Positions 1-7,300 of a stretch of 14,607 bases of DNA are shown piece by piece. The notes beneath the pieces are model-generated. The model made no database searches and was not told the origin of the DNA. It saw only the letters and a program-made list of their open reading frames with translations. How positions within the stretch are numbered: the first letter of the stretch is position 1; every line of letters begins with the position of its first letter. Source of the stretch: Bacteroidota bacterium (lineage in GTDB: Bacteria > Bacteroidota > Bacteroidia > Chitinophagales > UBA2359); contig JAHDGT010000064.1 in assembly GCA_020631675.1 (NCBI GenBank), forward strand, positions 1 to 14,607, written 5' to 3'. The translations under genes and the position numbers were made by a program.

Positions 1-248
1 TCTTTCTCGTAAGCGACAGGGAAATTGGCGAGTCTGGATTTATTGGTGAAAAACAAGCCAGACCCAATGATCATCAGTAAAACACCTGCCACTAGTGTGG
101 GGATGATATAGGCTTTTGCCATTTCGGTTTTTCCTAGTTGCCAAAAGCCTATACTAGTCAATACGAAAAGCATCCCGAAAAGAATGAAAAAAGGAGTTGA
201 AAAAAGTTCAGCTTTCGCCCAATCGCTTGCTGCTTTCAAAATATCCAT
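1..248 (-). CDS. Small membrane protein, truncated by window edge
   Basis: Read on the minus strand from an ATG at 248, the frame stays open to the window edge (82 codons seen); the C-terminus is missing. The protein begins MDILKAASDWAKAELFS and then shows two hydrophobic stretches, about residues 20-36 (PFFILFGMLFVLTSIGF) and 49-67 (YIIPTLVAGVLLMIIGSGL), followed by FFTNKSRLANFPVAYEK. This predicts a small inner-membrane protein with two helices in the visible part. I do not recognise a named family; the pattern resembles uncharacterised Bacteroidota membrane proteins. It begins 36 bp after the SDR stop on the same strand, so the two are probably co-transcribed. No function can be assigned. 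Confidence 0.7.
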   Translation of the reverse strand, partial: MDILKAASDWAKAELFSTPFFILFGMLFVLTSIGFWQLGKTEMAKAYIIPTLVAGVLLMIIGSGLFFTNKSRLANFPVAYEK

Positions 249-280
249 AAGTATGATTTTTGGATGGAGAGTGTGTAAAG

Positions 281-295
281 GGGGTTAAAAACCCC
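281..295 (-). terminator. Small GC hairpin over the SDR stop codon
   Basis: GGGGTT-AAA-AACCCC forms a perfect 6-bp stem with a 3-nt loop. It includes the SDR stop codon, and on the minus strand it is followed by CTTT. It could act as a weak terminator or attenuator between the SDR gene and the downstream membrane-protein gene. The T-tract is too poor for a confident call. Confidence 0.3.
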
Positions 296-1235
296 ACTGA
301 ATTCCCGTTTCCTTTTCTGACAATTCCCATAGTTTCGCAGCAACTACTTTGTCTTTCGCATGTGCTTCGATTTTATGTTCTCCAACCGGGCCGGTGAAGT
401 TATTACTTCCAGTTGGTCCGTAAAACCCCTTTTGATCCAAGTCAGCTTCTGTGGCACACATCAATGATGGGTAAGCCCCTTTTTCAGCAGATTGAACCAT
501 TGGAGTCAATTGCATAATGCGCCAGATGAATCGCAACAATAAGCTACCACTGGTTTTGATCAATGAGGTTTTAGATGAACCAGGATGACAAGCATAGGCT
601 TTGACAGCTGTTTTGCCCGCTTTTTTCAATCTATCTTGTAATTCGTAAATAGACATGATCTGTGCCAGCTTACTCTGGCTATAAGCTTTATTCGAGCTGT
701 AGCCTTTATCCCAATTCAAATCGTCAAACTTAATGGTTTTAATACCCATGTTATAGCCCATACTACCCACGGTCACAATACGTCCTTTAGATTTTTCGAT
801 CAATGGGTAGAGTAATGCTTGCAGTGTAAAATGGCCGAAGTAATTCACTCCCATCTGACTTTCCCAGCCATCTACTGTGATTTTTTGTTGGGGTACTTGC
901 GCGATAGCGGCATTACAGATCAGCGCATCTATTTGAGGAACTGTTTCAAGCACCTCTTCCGCTGCTTTTTTTACAGAAGCTTGTTCTCCCAAGTCCATAC
1001 GAATGTTGTGTACATCTATGTCGTTGCCCAATTCTTCTTTCAGTGTTGTGATGGTATCCTGCGTTTTTTGTGGATTGCGATTCAGCATCACCACCTTTGC
1101 GTTTCTTGATAACAATATTTTTGCGGCTTCAAAGCCTGTACCGCTTGTCGTTCCTGTTATGAGGTAAGTTTTGCCCGCTAAATTCCCTAATCTTTCGGGC
1201 GTCCACCCTTGCTTACCAAATTTTGTCGTACCCAT
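285..1235 (-). CDS. SDR-family NAD(P)-dependent oxidoreductase
   Basis: A 316-residue classical short-chain dehydrogenase/reductase. The cofactor motif TGTTSGTG lies at residues 27-34, the NNAG-type motif appears as NAAIA at 108-112, a structural Asn sits in VNYFG (N131), the catalytic Ser lies in TVGSMG (S158), and the catalytic pair is in YSQSK (Y185, K189). Arg53 just after the second strand (LNRNP) suggests NADP(H) over NAD. The closest general resemblance is to retinol dehydrogenase or protochlorophyllide-reductase-like SDRs of about 310-320 residues; the substrate cannot be inferred. There is no signal peptide, so it is probably cytoplasmic. The start is ATG at 1235, with a promoter-like TAACTTTG about 30 bp upstream. 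The gene is followed at 36 bp by a small membrane-protein gene on the same strand. Confidence 0.93.
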   Translation of the reverse strand: MGTTKFGKQGWTPERLGNLAGKTYLITGTTSGTGFEAAKILLSRNAKVVMLNRNPQKTQDTITTLKEELGNDIDVHNIRMDLGEQASVKKAAEEVLETVPQIDALICNAAIAQVPQQKITVDGWESQMGVNYFGHFTLQALLYPLIEKSKGRIVTVGSMGYNMGIKTIKFDDLNWDKGYSSNKAYSQSKLAQIMSIYELQDRLKKAGKTAVKAYACHPGSSKTSLIKTSGSLLLRFIWRIMQLTPMVQSAEKGAYPSLMCATEADLDQKGFYGPTGSNNFTGPVGEHKIEAHAKDKVVAAKLWELSEKETGIQWGF

Positions 1236-1263
1236 CTTTGCGTGAATTTGTAGTTGAATACCA

Positions 1264-1271
1264 CAAAGTTA
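1264..1271 (-). promoter_or_regulatory. Candidate -7 element (TAACTTTG) for the SDR gene
   Basis: On the minus strand TAACTTTG matches the Bacteroidota sigma-ABfr -7 consensus TAnnTTTG exactly, about 28 bp before the SDR ATG. No clear TTTG-type -33 element is seen at the expected spacing, so the call rests on the -7 match and position. Confidence 0.45.
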
Positions 1272-1414
1272 GCAAGCAAGGAATAGTAATATTTATACTG
1301 TATTACAGATCTTGTATATTTTTTGGGATGGGTTCAGAGGTATGTCGTAGGGCGCATGCCCGCAATAAAAGCCTTTAGCCTATACCCACAAGCAAAAGCG
1401 GCATCGAGCAGGAA

Positions 1415-1448
1415 GTCTTATGTCTTGCGTCTTGAATCTTATGTCTAA
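1415..1448. repeat. Degenerate GTCTTATGTCT-type simple repeat
   Basis: Imperfect tandem units of about 7-9 bases built on GTCTTATG/GTCTTGCG/ATCTTATG. The equivalent part of copy 2 (8160-8192) has a different but related series (GTCTCACG, GTCTCGA, GTCTCATG). This is the fast-changing spacer inside the composite repeat. Confidence 0.6.
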
Positions 1449-1470
1449 GGCGTCAGCCTTTAACTGCGGT

Positions 1471-1608
1471 CACCAGGCTATCCGCTAAAATTCACCGCCT
1501 GCCTGCTGCTGTTTGGCAGGCATAAAAATGGCTACCTCTGGGCCGCCTTTTTATGCCGCCAAACAGGGCGCATTCAGTCGGCTCATTACCGCTGCTATCC
1601 TTTGCGCG
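1471..1608 (-). ncRNA. Candidate structured RNA core, copy 1
   Basis: Read on the minus strand, the core has a 10-bp perfect stem GGCATAAAAA/TTTTTATGCC (1548-1557 with 1519-1528) closing the 19-nt loop GGCGGCCCAGAGGTAGCCA (1529-1547). The stem is extended by a further 9 bp, CTGTTTGGC/GCCAAACAG (1558-1566 with 1509-1517), with one bulged base. The flanks GCGCAAAGGATAGCAG at the 5' end and GCGGATAGCCTGG at the 3' end are also similar in the third copy at 14461-14607. The loop is identical in that copy, while the stem bases have changed in a compensated manner. A structured RNA is the best explanation; a DNA hairpin is the alternative. It may belong to a catalogued Bacteroidota RNA family (Flavo-1 is one I would test), which I cannot confirm. 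Confidence 0.55.
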
Positions 1609-1627
1609 TGGGGCATAGGATAGATTA

Positions 1628-2162
1628 TTACCTTACTATCAGCTTGTGCAGCTCCTTTTTACCTGAGTTTAAAGTGAATGTTACAAGGTATAAGCCCTCA
1701 GATAAATGATCGGGCACTCTCGCATTACTTAGCTCGATTTGTTGCCCGGTGATCGTGAACATTTGAAAGGACCGCACCGATTCTTTATTGTTAAATCGAA
1801 ATGGATCTCCCGCCGAAATAGGGTTGGGGTGAATAGCGATCAGTGGCGACTGGCTTTGTAATAGATTTTGGTCAGTAGCAGAAGAGGTGTCAAGATTTCC
1901 TGTTGTGGTTTTTATACACCAGGAGTTCAGTTTCCCTTCGTCAAAAATCGCACGGTCGCTAAGGCTGAGGGTCCAGATACCGCTCATGGCTTATGTTTAG
2001 CTCAACATCAATATCTACAATTGTATTACCTGCAGGAATGTTGATTTCATGAGTGATGCCGTTAGGGTCGTTATCAGGAATATCCAGGTCGGGAGATTCA
2101 CAATAGGTGTTGTCTTCACAGTCTAAAAACAGAACGGAATGAGATTGACTGATCTCATCTGT
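1628..2162 (-). pseudogene. Remnant of P-domain protein with T9SS C-terminal sorting domain
   Basis: Two pieces of one protein lie in different frames. The upstream piece (2162 to about 1988) reads DEISQSHSVLFLDCED, then PDLDIPDNDPNGITHEI and on to DVELNISHE, the beginning of a proprotein-convertase P-domain. The downstream piece (1987-1628; an ATG at 1987 gives 119 codons) reads SGIWTLSLSDRAIFDEG then LNSWCIK, the end of a P-domain, and then a T9SS type A sorting domain (IAIHPNPIS, FTITGQ, LSEGLYLVTF, KLIVR). The middle of the P-domain, roughly 40-60 residues (GDL, SPSG region), is missing at the junction near 1985-1990, and the frame shifts there. Upstream the frame meets a stop at 2163-2165. 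The original was a secreted, surface or extracellular protein, possibly a protease. The 119-residue ORF lacks a signal peptide, so export is not expected. Confidence 0.75.
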
Positions 2163-2332
2163 TTAATTTGGCGGCTAACGATATGGGTAACTTTCTGCCG
2201 GAATGGTATTGGAGTTCTACTCAATTGGATCAAGATCATGCTCGAAGTCTGATTTTTGGTACAGGTGGCCCTGCTATTGATTTAAAAGGCAATTTAGAGT
2301 TTGTTCGTGCGGCACGTACTTTTGAGGAGTAG
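2153..2332 (+). pseudogene. C-terminal fragment of a DUF1566 (Lcl_C) domain protein
   Basis: From 2153, just after an in-frame TGA, a plus-strand frame reads SHLFNLAANDMGNFLPEWYW, SSTQLDQDHARSLIF and finally FVRAARTFEE, ending at TAG 2330-2332. The WYWSST block with a terminal VRAxRxF is characteristic of the end of DUF1566/Lcl_C domains found in Bacteroidota surface proteins. Nothing of the 5' part remains: the fragment abuts the opposite-strand P-domain remnant at about 2153-2165. Its own terminator is preserved downstream (2367-2401), so this looks like the 3' end of a once real gene cut by a deletion or rearrangement. Confidence 0.7.
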
Positions 2333-2366
2333 TGATTGTCAAGAAACTTGAAACTAGCTCTTAATG

Positions 2367-2401
2367 AAAATCCCCAAGCAATATTTGCTTGGGGATTTTT
2401 T
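2367..2401 (+). terminator. Strong bidirectional rho-independent terminator
   Basis: AATCCCCAAGCAA-TAT-TTGCTTGGGGATT forms a perfect 13-bp stem with a 3-nt loop. It is followed by further T residues on the plus strand, and the A-run before it supplies Ts on the minus strand. It ends the DUF1566 remnant (stop 2332) and can also serve the nitroreductase gene arriving from the other side (stop at 2449). Confidence 0.85.
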
Positions 2402-2448
2402 ATGGACTATTCACTTACATCTCCGCTTTTGAAAATCTAAAGCTGCCC

Positions 2449-3078
2449 CTATATCTCTGTGATCAGATCCGCTTTGCTTTTTCTGACCTTTTTAAGGTTG
2501 ACCAACCAATCATTTTCAGCATCTCTATAGCCTAGAGGAAGCAGCACGCAACTTCTCAATCCTTTTTCTCTTAGTCCCAATATTTCGTCCAGTTTTTTCG
2601 CCTCAAAACCCTCCATTGGTGTAGCATCTACTTGTTCAAAAGCAGCAGCGGTAAGGGCTAAGGTAAAGGCGATATAAGCCTGTTTAGCGGCATGATTGAA
2701 GTTCACCTCAGGGCCCCTAGGTGGGTAGCCCTTTAAAAGTAGCTGTCGGTACCTTTCCCAACCTTCGTTCTTGAAACCTCTTTGCTCGTTGACCAGGTCG
2801 AACATTTTATTGATCCGCGCTTCGGTATAATTATCCCAAGCGGCGAAGACCAATAAATGAGAGCAATCTGAAACCACGGATTGATTCCATGCGATGGCTT
2901 TGATCTTATCTTTTAACTCCTGATCGGTGATGATAAATACCTCAAAAGGCTGTAGCCCACTGGAGGTGGGAGCCAGTGATATAGCCTCAATGATATTGTC
3001 AATTTTATATTGAGCTATCTTTTTGCCATTCATGGCTTTTGTGGCATAGCGCCATTTGAGTTTATCTAAGAGTTCCAT
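2449..3078 (-). CDS. Nitroreductase family NAD(P)H-dependent oxidoreductase
   Basis: A 209-residue protein of the FMN-dependent nitroreductase family, of the NfsB-like size class (about 210-220 residues). The N-terminal WRYATKAMNG (residues 9-18) carries the Arg and Lys that normally contact the FMN phosphate and ring; SLAPTSSGLQPF (34-45) is the second conserved FMN segment; the C-terminal ILGLREKGLRS and LPLGYRDAENDW blocks are typical of NfsB or dihydropteridine-reductase-like members. Expected activity is two-electron reduction of nitroaromatics, quinones or related electrophiles with NAD(P)H in the cytoplasm as an FMN-bound dimer; the natural substrate is unknown. The ATG start lies inside the end of the upstream membrane-protein gene (17-bp overlap), so the two are co-transcribed. 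The divergent HxlR-type gene upstream is a plausible regulator. Confidence 0.92.
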   Translation of the reverse strand: MELLDKLKWRYATKAMNGKKIAQYKIDNIIEAISLAPTSSGLQPFEVFIITDQELKDKIKAIAWNQSVVSDCSHLLVFAAWDNYTEARINKMFDLVNEQRGFKNEGWERYRQLLLKGYPPRGPEVNFNHAAKQAYIAFTLALTAAAFEQVDATPMEGFEAKKLDEILGLREKGLRSCVLLPLGYRDAENDWLVNLKKVRKSKADLITEI

Positions 3079-3769
3079 TCTTTACTTCAAATTTTGGTAT
3101 CGCGTAATTCAAAATTAAGACCATTGATATATAGGTGAACAGTAGTGTAGGAATTAGTGTACTAAAACTAAAGCCCAATTCAGGAATACCTAAAGTTTCT
3201 CTCAAGGATACGGTAGCTGTAGAGAGCATGAACAGAATGCCATAAACGAAAACACCGAGTATAGTGGCTTTATTTTTAGTGCTTCTTACGATACCGGTTT
3301 TGCTTTCCTGTGAAAAGAAATACCAAAGTGCCGCTGCACTAAAAATAGCCTCTATGGCTATTGCCAGATAAGGGTTGGTCTCATAAAGCCCCAAGCCGAA
3401 CTCGTGTGTCTCCTCGCCGAAAATATAATGCGGATGACCAGAGAAAAAGTCTAACACATAGTGTCCTAATAAGACGATAGCGCCTACTATTGCAATTTTA
3501 TTGTCTTTGAAGATCAAGCGACCAATGATGAAAATGAGTACCATCCAGACCAATTGAGGAAGCAGATCATGGCTGTATAGCATATCCGCGTACATATTTG
3601 GTATGGTCGCATCAAAGGCATCTGCCGGTGTGGTATGTTCAAGACCCAAGTAGTGAAAAATGAACCACAGAAAATCTTGTAATTGCGAAACGATCAAGAA
3701 AAAAAGTAAGGTTCCTTTTGGGTACTTTTGATGTGCGATAAGTGCTGTTGCATAATGGCCGACTATCAT
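3062..3769 (-). CDS. Multi-pass membrane protein with conserved His/Asp, possible metal-dependent hydrolase
   Basis: A 235-residue integral membrane protein with about five or six hydrophobic helices (near residues 20-38, 70-87, 92-108, 132-152, 169-187 and 205-223). His and Asp residues lie at the membrane edges: H5 (GHYATA), D32 and H39 (QDFLWFIFH), H67-D68 (YSHDLLPQ), H103 and D107 (LGHYVLDFFSGHPH), and H112/H114. This resembles the general pattern of YdjM-like membrane metal-dependent hydrolases, but that assignment is tentative and no substrate is evident. It is the first gene of an operon with the nitroreductase, overlapping it by 17 bp, and is divergent from an HxlR-type regulator 83 bp away. 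The ATG at 3769 gives a natural N-terminus just before GHYATALIAH. Confidence 0.7.
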   Translation of the reverse strand: MIVGHYATALIAHQKYPKGTLLFFLIVSQLQDFLWFIFHYLGLEHTTPADAFDATIPNMYADMLYSHDLLPQLVWMVLIFIIGRLIFKDNKIAIVGAIVLLGHYVLDFFSGHPHYIFGEETHEFGLGLYETNPYLAIAIEAIFSAAALWYFFSQESKTGIVRSTKNKATILGVFVYGILFMLSTATVSLRETLGIPELGFSFSTLIPTLLFTYISMVLILNYAIPKFEVKNGTLR

Positions 3770-3785
3770 ACTATTTATTGTATTT

Positions 3786-3836
3786 TTACTACTGAATTAA
3801 TAGTAAAGATAAAAATTGCTATCGTTTTAGTAGTAA
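3786..3836. promoter_or_regulatory. Inverted repeat in divergent promoter region, candidate HxlR operator
   Basis: TTACTACT (3786-3793) and AGTAGTAA (3829-3836) are perfect 8-bp inverted arms separated by 35 bp, in the 83-bp space between the membrane protein/nitroreductase operon and the HxlR-type gene. A third related word, TAGTAA, lies at 3801-3806. The arrangement suits a regulator that represses both directions. HxlR-family proteins are dimers that bind inverted repeats near divergent promoters, so the neighbouring regulator is the natural candidate. Confidence 0.45.
3804..3811 (-). promoter_or_regulatory. Near-consensus -7 element (TATCTTTA) for the membrane protein/nitroreductase operon
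   Basis: On the minus strand TATCTTTA matches TAnnTTTG at all but the last base, 34 bp before the operon's ATG. It falls between the two arms of the inverted repeat, where a bound repressor would block it. No good -33 element was identified. Confidence 0.3.
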
Positions 3837-3852
3837 TAATTCTCAAAAGAAA

Positions 3853-4272
3853 ATGAAAAAATCATTTCGTTCTTCTTGCCCAATAGCTTCTCTGCTAGAT
3901 TTACTGGGAGATAAGTGGTCTCTACTGATCGTTAGGGATATGATCATAAAGCATAAAAAGACATTCAAAGAAATATCAGATTCTGATGAGGGGATCGCAC
4001 CTAGTATTTTATCCGCAAGACTGAAATTATTGGAATCTTATGCGATCATCACGAAAAGGAAACTTCCCGAAAACAAAAAAGAAAATATTTACCTGCTTAC
4101 TGATAAAGGACTTGATCTAACGGCTATTGTTGTGGAGTATACTTTATGGGGAGATAAATACATGCGAGAACACAATACGATTGACGATATTCCGGGTTTA
4201 GATACCGATAAATCCATAATGGTCGATACGATTCAAAATAATTATAGGGCTATGGTGCGGACGATCTGCTGA
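3853..4272 (+). CDS. HxlR-family winged-helix transcriptional regulator
   Basis: A 139-residue regulator with the HxlR signature: an N-terminal cysteine (C9 in SSCPIAS), LLGDKWSLLIVRDMI (residues 18-32), FKEISDSDEGIAPSILSARL (winged-helix recognition region, about 38-57) and a wing-like KENIYLLTDKG (76-86). Family members such as YodB and HypR use the N-terminal Cys in a thiol switch that responds to quinones, aldehydes or disulfide stress. This protein has only two cysteines, C9 and the very last residue C139, so an intermolecular C9-C139 link is conceivable (inference). It is divergent from the nitroreductase operon, which matches the known pairing of HxlR-type sensors with nitroreductase or azoreductase genes. 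The start is an ATG preceded by AAAAGAAA. Confidence 0.92.
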   Translation: MKKSFRSSCPIASLLDLLGDKWSLLIVRDMIIKHKKTFKEISDSDEGIAPSILSARLKLLESYAIITKRKLPENKKENIYLLTDKGLDLTAIVVEYTLWGDKYMREHNTIDDIPGLDTDKSIMVDTIQNNYRAMVRTIC

Positions 4273-4279
4273 TTACTAT

Positions 4280-4297
4280 TGCTTACCTACTGTTTTT
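4280..4297. repeat. 18-bp exact repeat, copy a (also 14437-14454)
   Basis: TGCTTACCTACTGTTTTT occurs here, 8 bp after the HxlR-type stop codon, and again at 14437-14454 in the same orientation just before the third structured repeat. Eighteen exact bases are more than expected by chance in a window of this size. Confidence 0.5.
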
Positions 4298-4310
4298 TAC
4301 TCTGACTAGG

Positions 4311-4338
4311 GTAGAGAAAATTCATGAATTTTCTCTAC
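4311..4338. terminator. 28-bp perfect palindrome between convergent genes
   Basis: GTAGAGAAAATTC followed by ATGAATTTTCTCTAC is a perfect 28-bp palindrome, placed 38 bp after the HxlR-type stop and 34 bp from the AsmA-like stop. As RNA it would form a hairpin of about 12 bp with a small loop on either strand. Its position between convergent genes suggests a bidirectional terminator; the lack of a long T-run outside the stem weakens this. Confidence 0.6.
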
Positions 4339-4372
4339 GTATCGGTGAGTTATTGGAAAGTGCTTGAAAGAT

Positions 4373-7300
4373 TCACCCTTTATTCTTTCCCTTCCTTTTC
4401 TTCTCTTTCGCCTCCTTCTTTTTCTTTAGCTGGATGTCATAATCCTCTAAAGTCCCTTTCACCCTAAGGTTCAAATAGCGTGTTTTTTTGTTGGGGTCCT
4501 TTTCTATGATCTCCTCATCACCTATCTCCCCGTCTTTTGTTTTTTTGCTGCCGAATAACTTATAGCGTGCCCCTTCTTTGATGGTTTTCCAAGGAATGCG
4601 GATGTAGTAATCCAGATCACCGATCATAGACTGCTCACCAGATAGCTCATAATGACCCAGTGTTGATTCTATGGTCATATTCGGAATGCTAATGACCCCA
4701 TTCGTAATGTCCATATGGTTTTGAAGGGTATCAAATCGAACAGAAGATAAATTCTTATCTCCCATATAGTCCGACAACATCAGCACAGGCTCATAATTTT
4801 CCAATCGCCCGTCCAAGAGTTCAACATCCATATGAATTTCAGATTGATCCAAGTCCGGCACCATATCCGGATACACCCGAATATTTCCATTGATATCGGC
4901 GGATAGCTGCCCATGCACATAATCCGAAATGCGCTCATCCTGCCCGAAGTTTTCATATTTGAAAAGCAACTGATCCACATCCGCATCTACCACCTTTAAT
5001 TTTGGTTTCAGATAGATCCGGTCTGGATCGCTCCCATTGAAGTAGCCCGACATTAAGAACTGCCCACCAGCAGCACGCATATGCATGGTGTCCACATGGA
5101 TGTAATGGTCATGTGTGGTTCTTAGGCGACCGTGAATGTTTTGCAGATCAATATGGTGATAGATGAAATGATCCACATCAATATCAAAACTCATATCCGT
5201 AAAAGGAAGCTCGTAAATATTGAAAGCACTGGTATGTGCTTCCACATCTTCTGTGGTAGCGCTTTTTGGTTTAGCGGTCTTGGTGGAGGTATTGGGCGGA
5301 GCCGTATCGAATGCGAATAACTGATCAAAATCAATATAATTGGCATTTACGCCCAAGTGATTGTCCCGTAGTTTGATCGTTTCATCTTCCCCGAGGTAGT
5401 AGTTCATGTCAAGATCAAAGATGGTGCGCCCTATTTTGCCGTGCATTTGCTCAATGACCAAATGCTCATCTTCATAATGAAACCGCCCTGAAAAATCTTC
5501 AAGACGCATCGGGTGTACATGCATTTTCGCATCGAACTGATCCAAGTCAAGATCTATCGAATGAAGCTCAGAATCCTTATAGTGCATCTCGCCATTCACA
5601 TGCAGTTTCAAATTGTCAAACTCCTCATGCCTGTAATCTTCGGGCACATAGTTTTCGCCTTGGTAAGAAAAAAGATCCTCCAATCTGAGGAGGTCGGCGG
5701 TCAAGCCAATATCTAATTGCACATCCCCCTCCAAGGTATCTTTCATCCAGAAACCATAGTCGTGAATATTGCCATTGAAATGAAAGTCAGAATTGTCAAT
5801 AAAGCCAGTAAAGTCTACGATCTTTAAATCTCGATCATCCACCAAAATATCCACATGAAAATCATGTAGCTCATGCGGGTAGTGCTTCAGTCGCGCATGC
5901 AGCTCATCTATGAAAAACTCACCTTTGGGCAAATGCTCATATTCCATCAATCCACCAGCAGTAGAATTGAATTTCATTTGAATGCTGAAATCTTCCATTT
6001 GCTCATCTATCCCGCTACTATCTACGGCTGAGAAGCCCGTCAGTTCAGCAATGTCCAATAGCTCGGAACGCATTTCCAGTTCCGCCGCCACTGGCGCATT
6101 TCGTTTTAGATCGCTGTCCAATGTATCCGCCATCAAAGCGCCATAGTTGCTGATATTACCCTTGAGCTGGAAGTCAGATTGATCTATGTACCCCTTAAGG
6201 TCAACGATCTTTAAGAAACTACTGTCAATAAGTAAATCCGCATGAAAATCATGCAGCTCATGCGGAAAGTGTTTTAACTGCGCATGGAAGCTTTCTACAA
6301 TAAACTCTCCTTCGGGTAAGTATTTTGATTCCGTGATCGCCCGCGCACTGGATTTAGCCTTCAATAGTAGGCGCAGATCTTCTACTTGCTCATCTACCCC
6401 AGTGCTATCCCCTTTGGTGAAGCCCGTCAGCTCAGCAATGTCCAAAAAGTTTGATTTGATGTCCAACTCCGCCTCAACAGGAATATCCGTATGATGTACT
6501 ATTGCCGGAAGATCGGAAATAAAGCCTTTAAGAGACAAGTCCGTAGCCCCCATCTTTAGGTCGAATTTATCCAATACCCCTTTCTGCCCAGACATATAAA
6601 GGTGCATATCCAAGCGGTCAATAGGTACAGCCAAGTCAGCCGATTCCACATGTAGATTTTCGATGTTCAGCTCGCTATAATAAGCCTGATTCAATTGGTT
6701 AAGCGCCTTTTCTGGATGCTCCAGATCAATGATGTCATGAAAATGCATATCGAGCATTACATTGCCAGATACATTTTCAATATCCGATAGATTAAAAAAT
6801 TTGCTAAGAAACTCTAAGTTGAAATCCGTATTCAGCGCTATGTCCACATCAGGTTCCACAAAATTTTTCACGTTCAGAGAAGCCGTGAAATTGCCTCGCT
6901 CCAACTTAGACCTAAAGTCTTCAATAGAGAGTTCCATCGTTTCAAAAGACTTCCCCTTGCCATTGGTGAAACGACCCTTAAAGCCAAGGTCCTCCACCCG
7001 TTTTCGTACATCAACATTCTCTAAAAAGGCCTCATCCGCCCCGAAATTCACATCAATAAAAGGCATCTGACCATCGCTCGTCGGGCCAACTATATCCGCA
7101 TTAAAATAGAATGCGCCCGCATTATTATATCGCTCCAAAGTTTCAATAAGATCCTCCGGCGCGAAAGCGATCAGCATGTCAAAGTTGGGCTTCGTACCGT
7201 TTACATGCAGATCCAACGCCATGTCCTCTTTCGTTTGAATGTTCCCGTGAATCTTAAAATCGCCATTCTCCATCTTAATGCCCGATGGCGCTATTTCAAG

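Larger units (their letters stand above)
1351..1608 (-). repeat. 258-bp composite interspersed repeat, copy 1
   Basis: This stretch recurs at 8098-8355 with the same total length and orientation. The outer end (from 1351: GGCGCATGCCCGCAATAAAA) is exact over 23 bases. The middle part diverges but keeps the block CGAGCAGGAAGTCT and a GTCT-rich simple repeat. The last 138 bases (1471-1608) differ from copy 2 at one position. It contains no ORF and no transposase. In minus orientation it begins 19 bp after the stop of the T9SS gene remnant, in the position of a 3' untranslated region. It accounts for most of the gene-free stretch 1236-1627. Confidence 0.85.

Noticed and set aside
819..1109. Plus-strand 96-codon ORF
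   Set aside because: Fully antisense to the well-supported SDR gene, Cys/Phe-rich composition typical of a shadow frame.
1351..1608. Composite repeat as an insertion sequence or CRISPR array
   Set aside because: No transposase ORF, no terminal inverted repeats with target duplications, and no regular repeat-spacer pattern.
1985..1990. Programmed frameshift joining the two P-domain pieces
   Set aside because: The two pieces are not contiguous in the domain; central residues of the P-domain are missing, which indicates deletion rather than recoding.
4311..4338. 28-bp palindrome as a recombination or attachment site
   Set aside because: Position between convergent stop codons and hairpin potential make a terminator the simpler explanation; no integrase is nearby.
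6762..7070. Plus-strand 102-codon ORF inside the AsmA-like gene
   Set aside because: Antisense to a long coherent coding sequence and without motifs.
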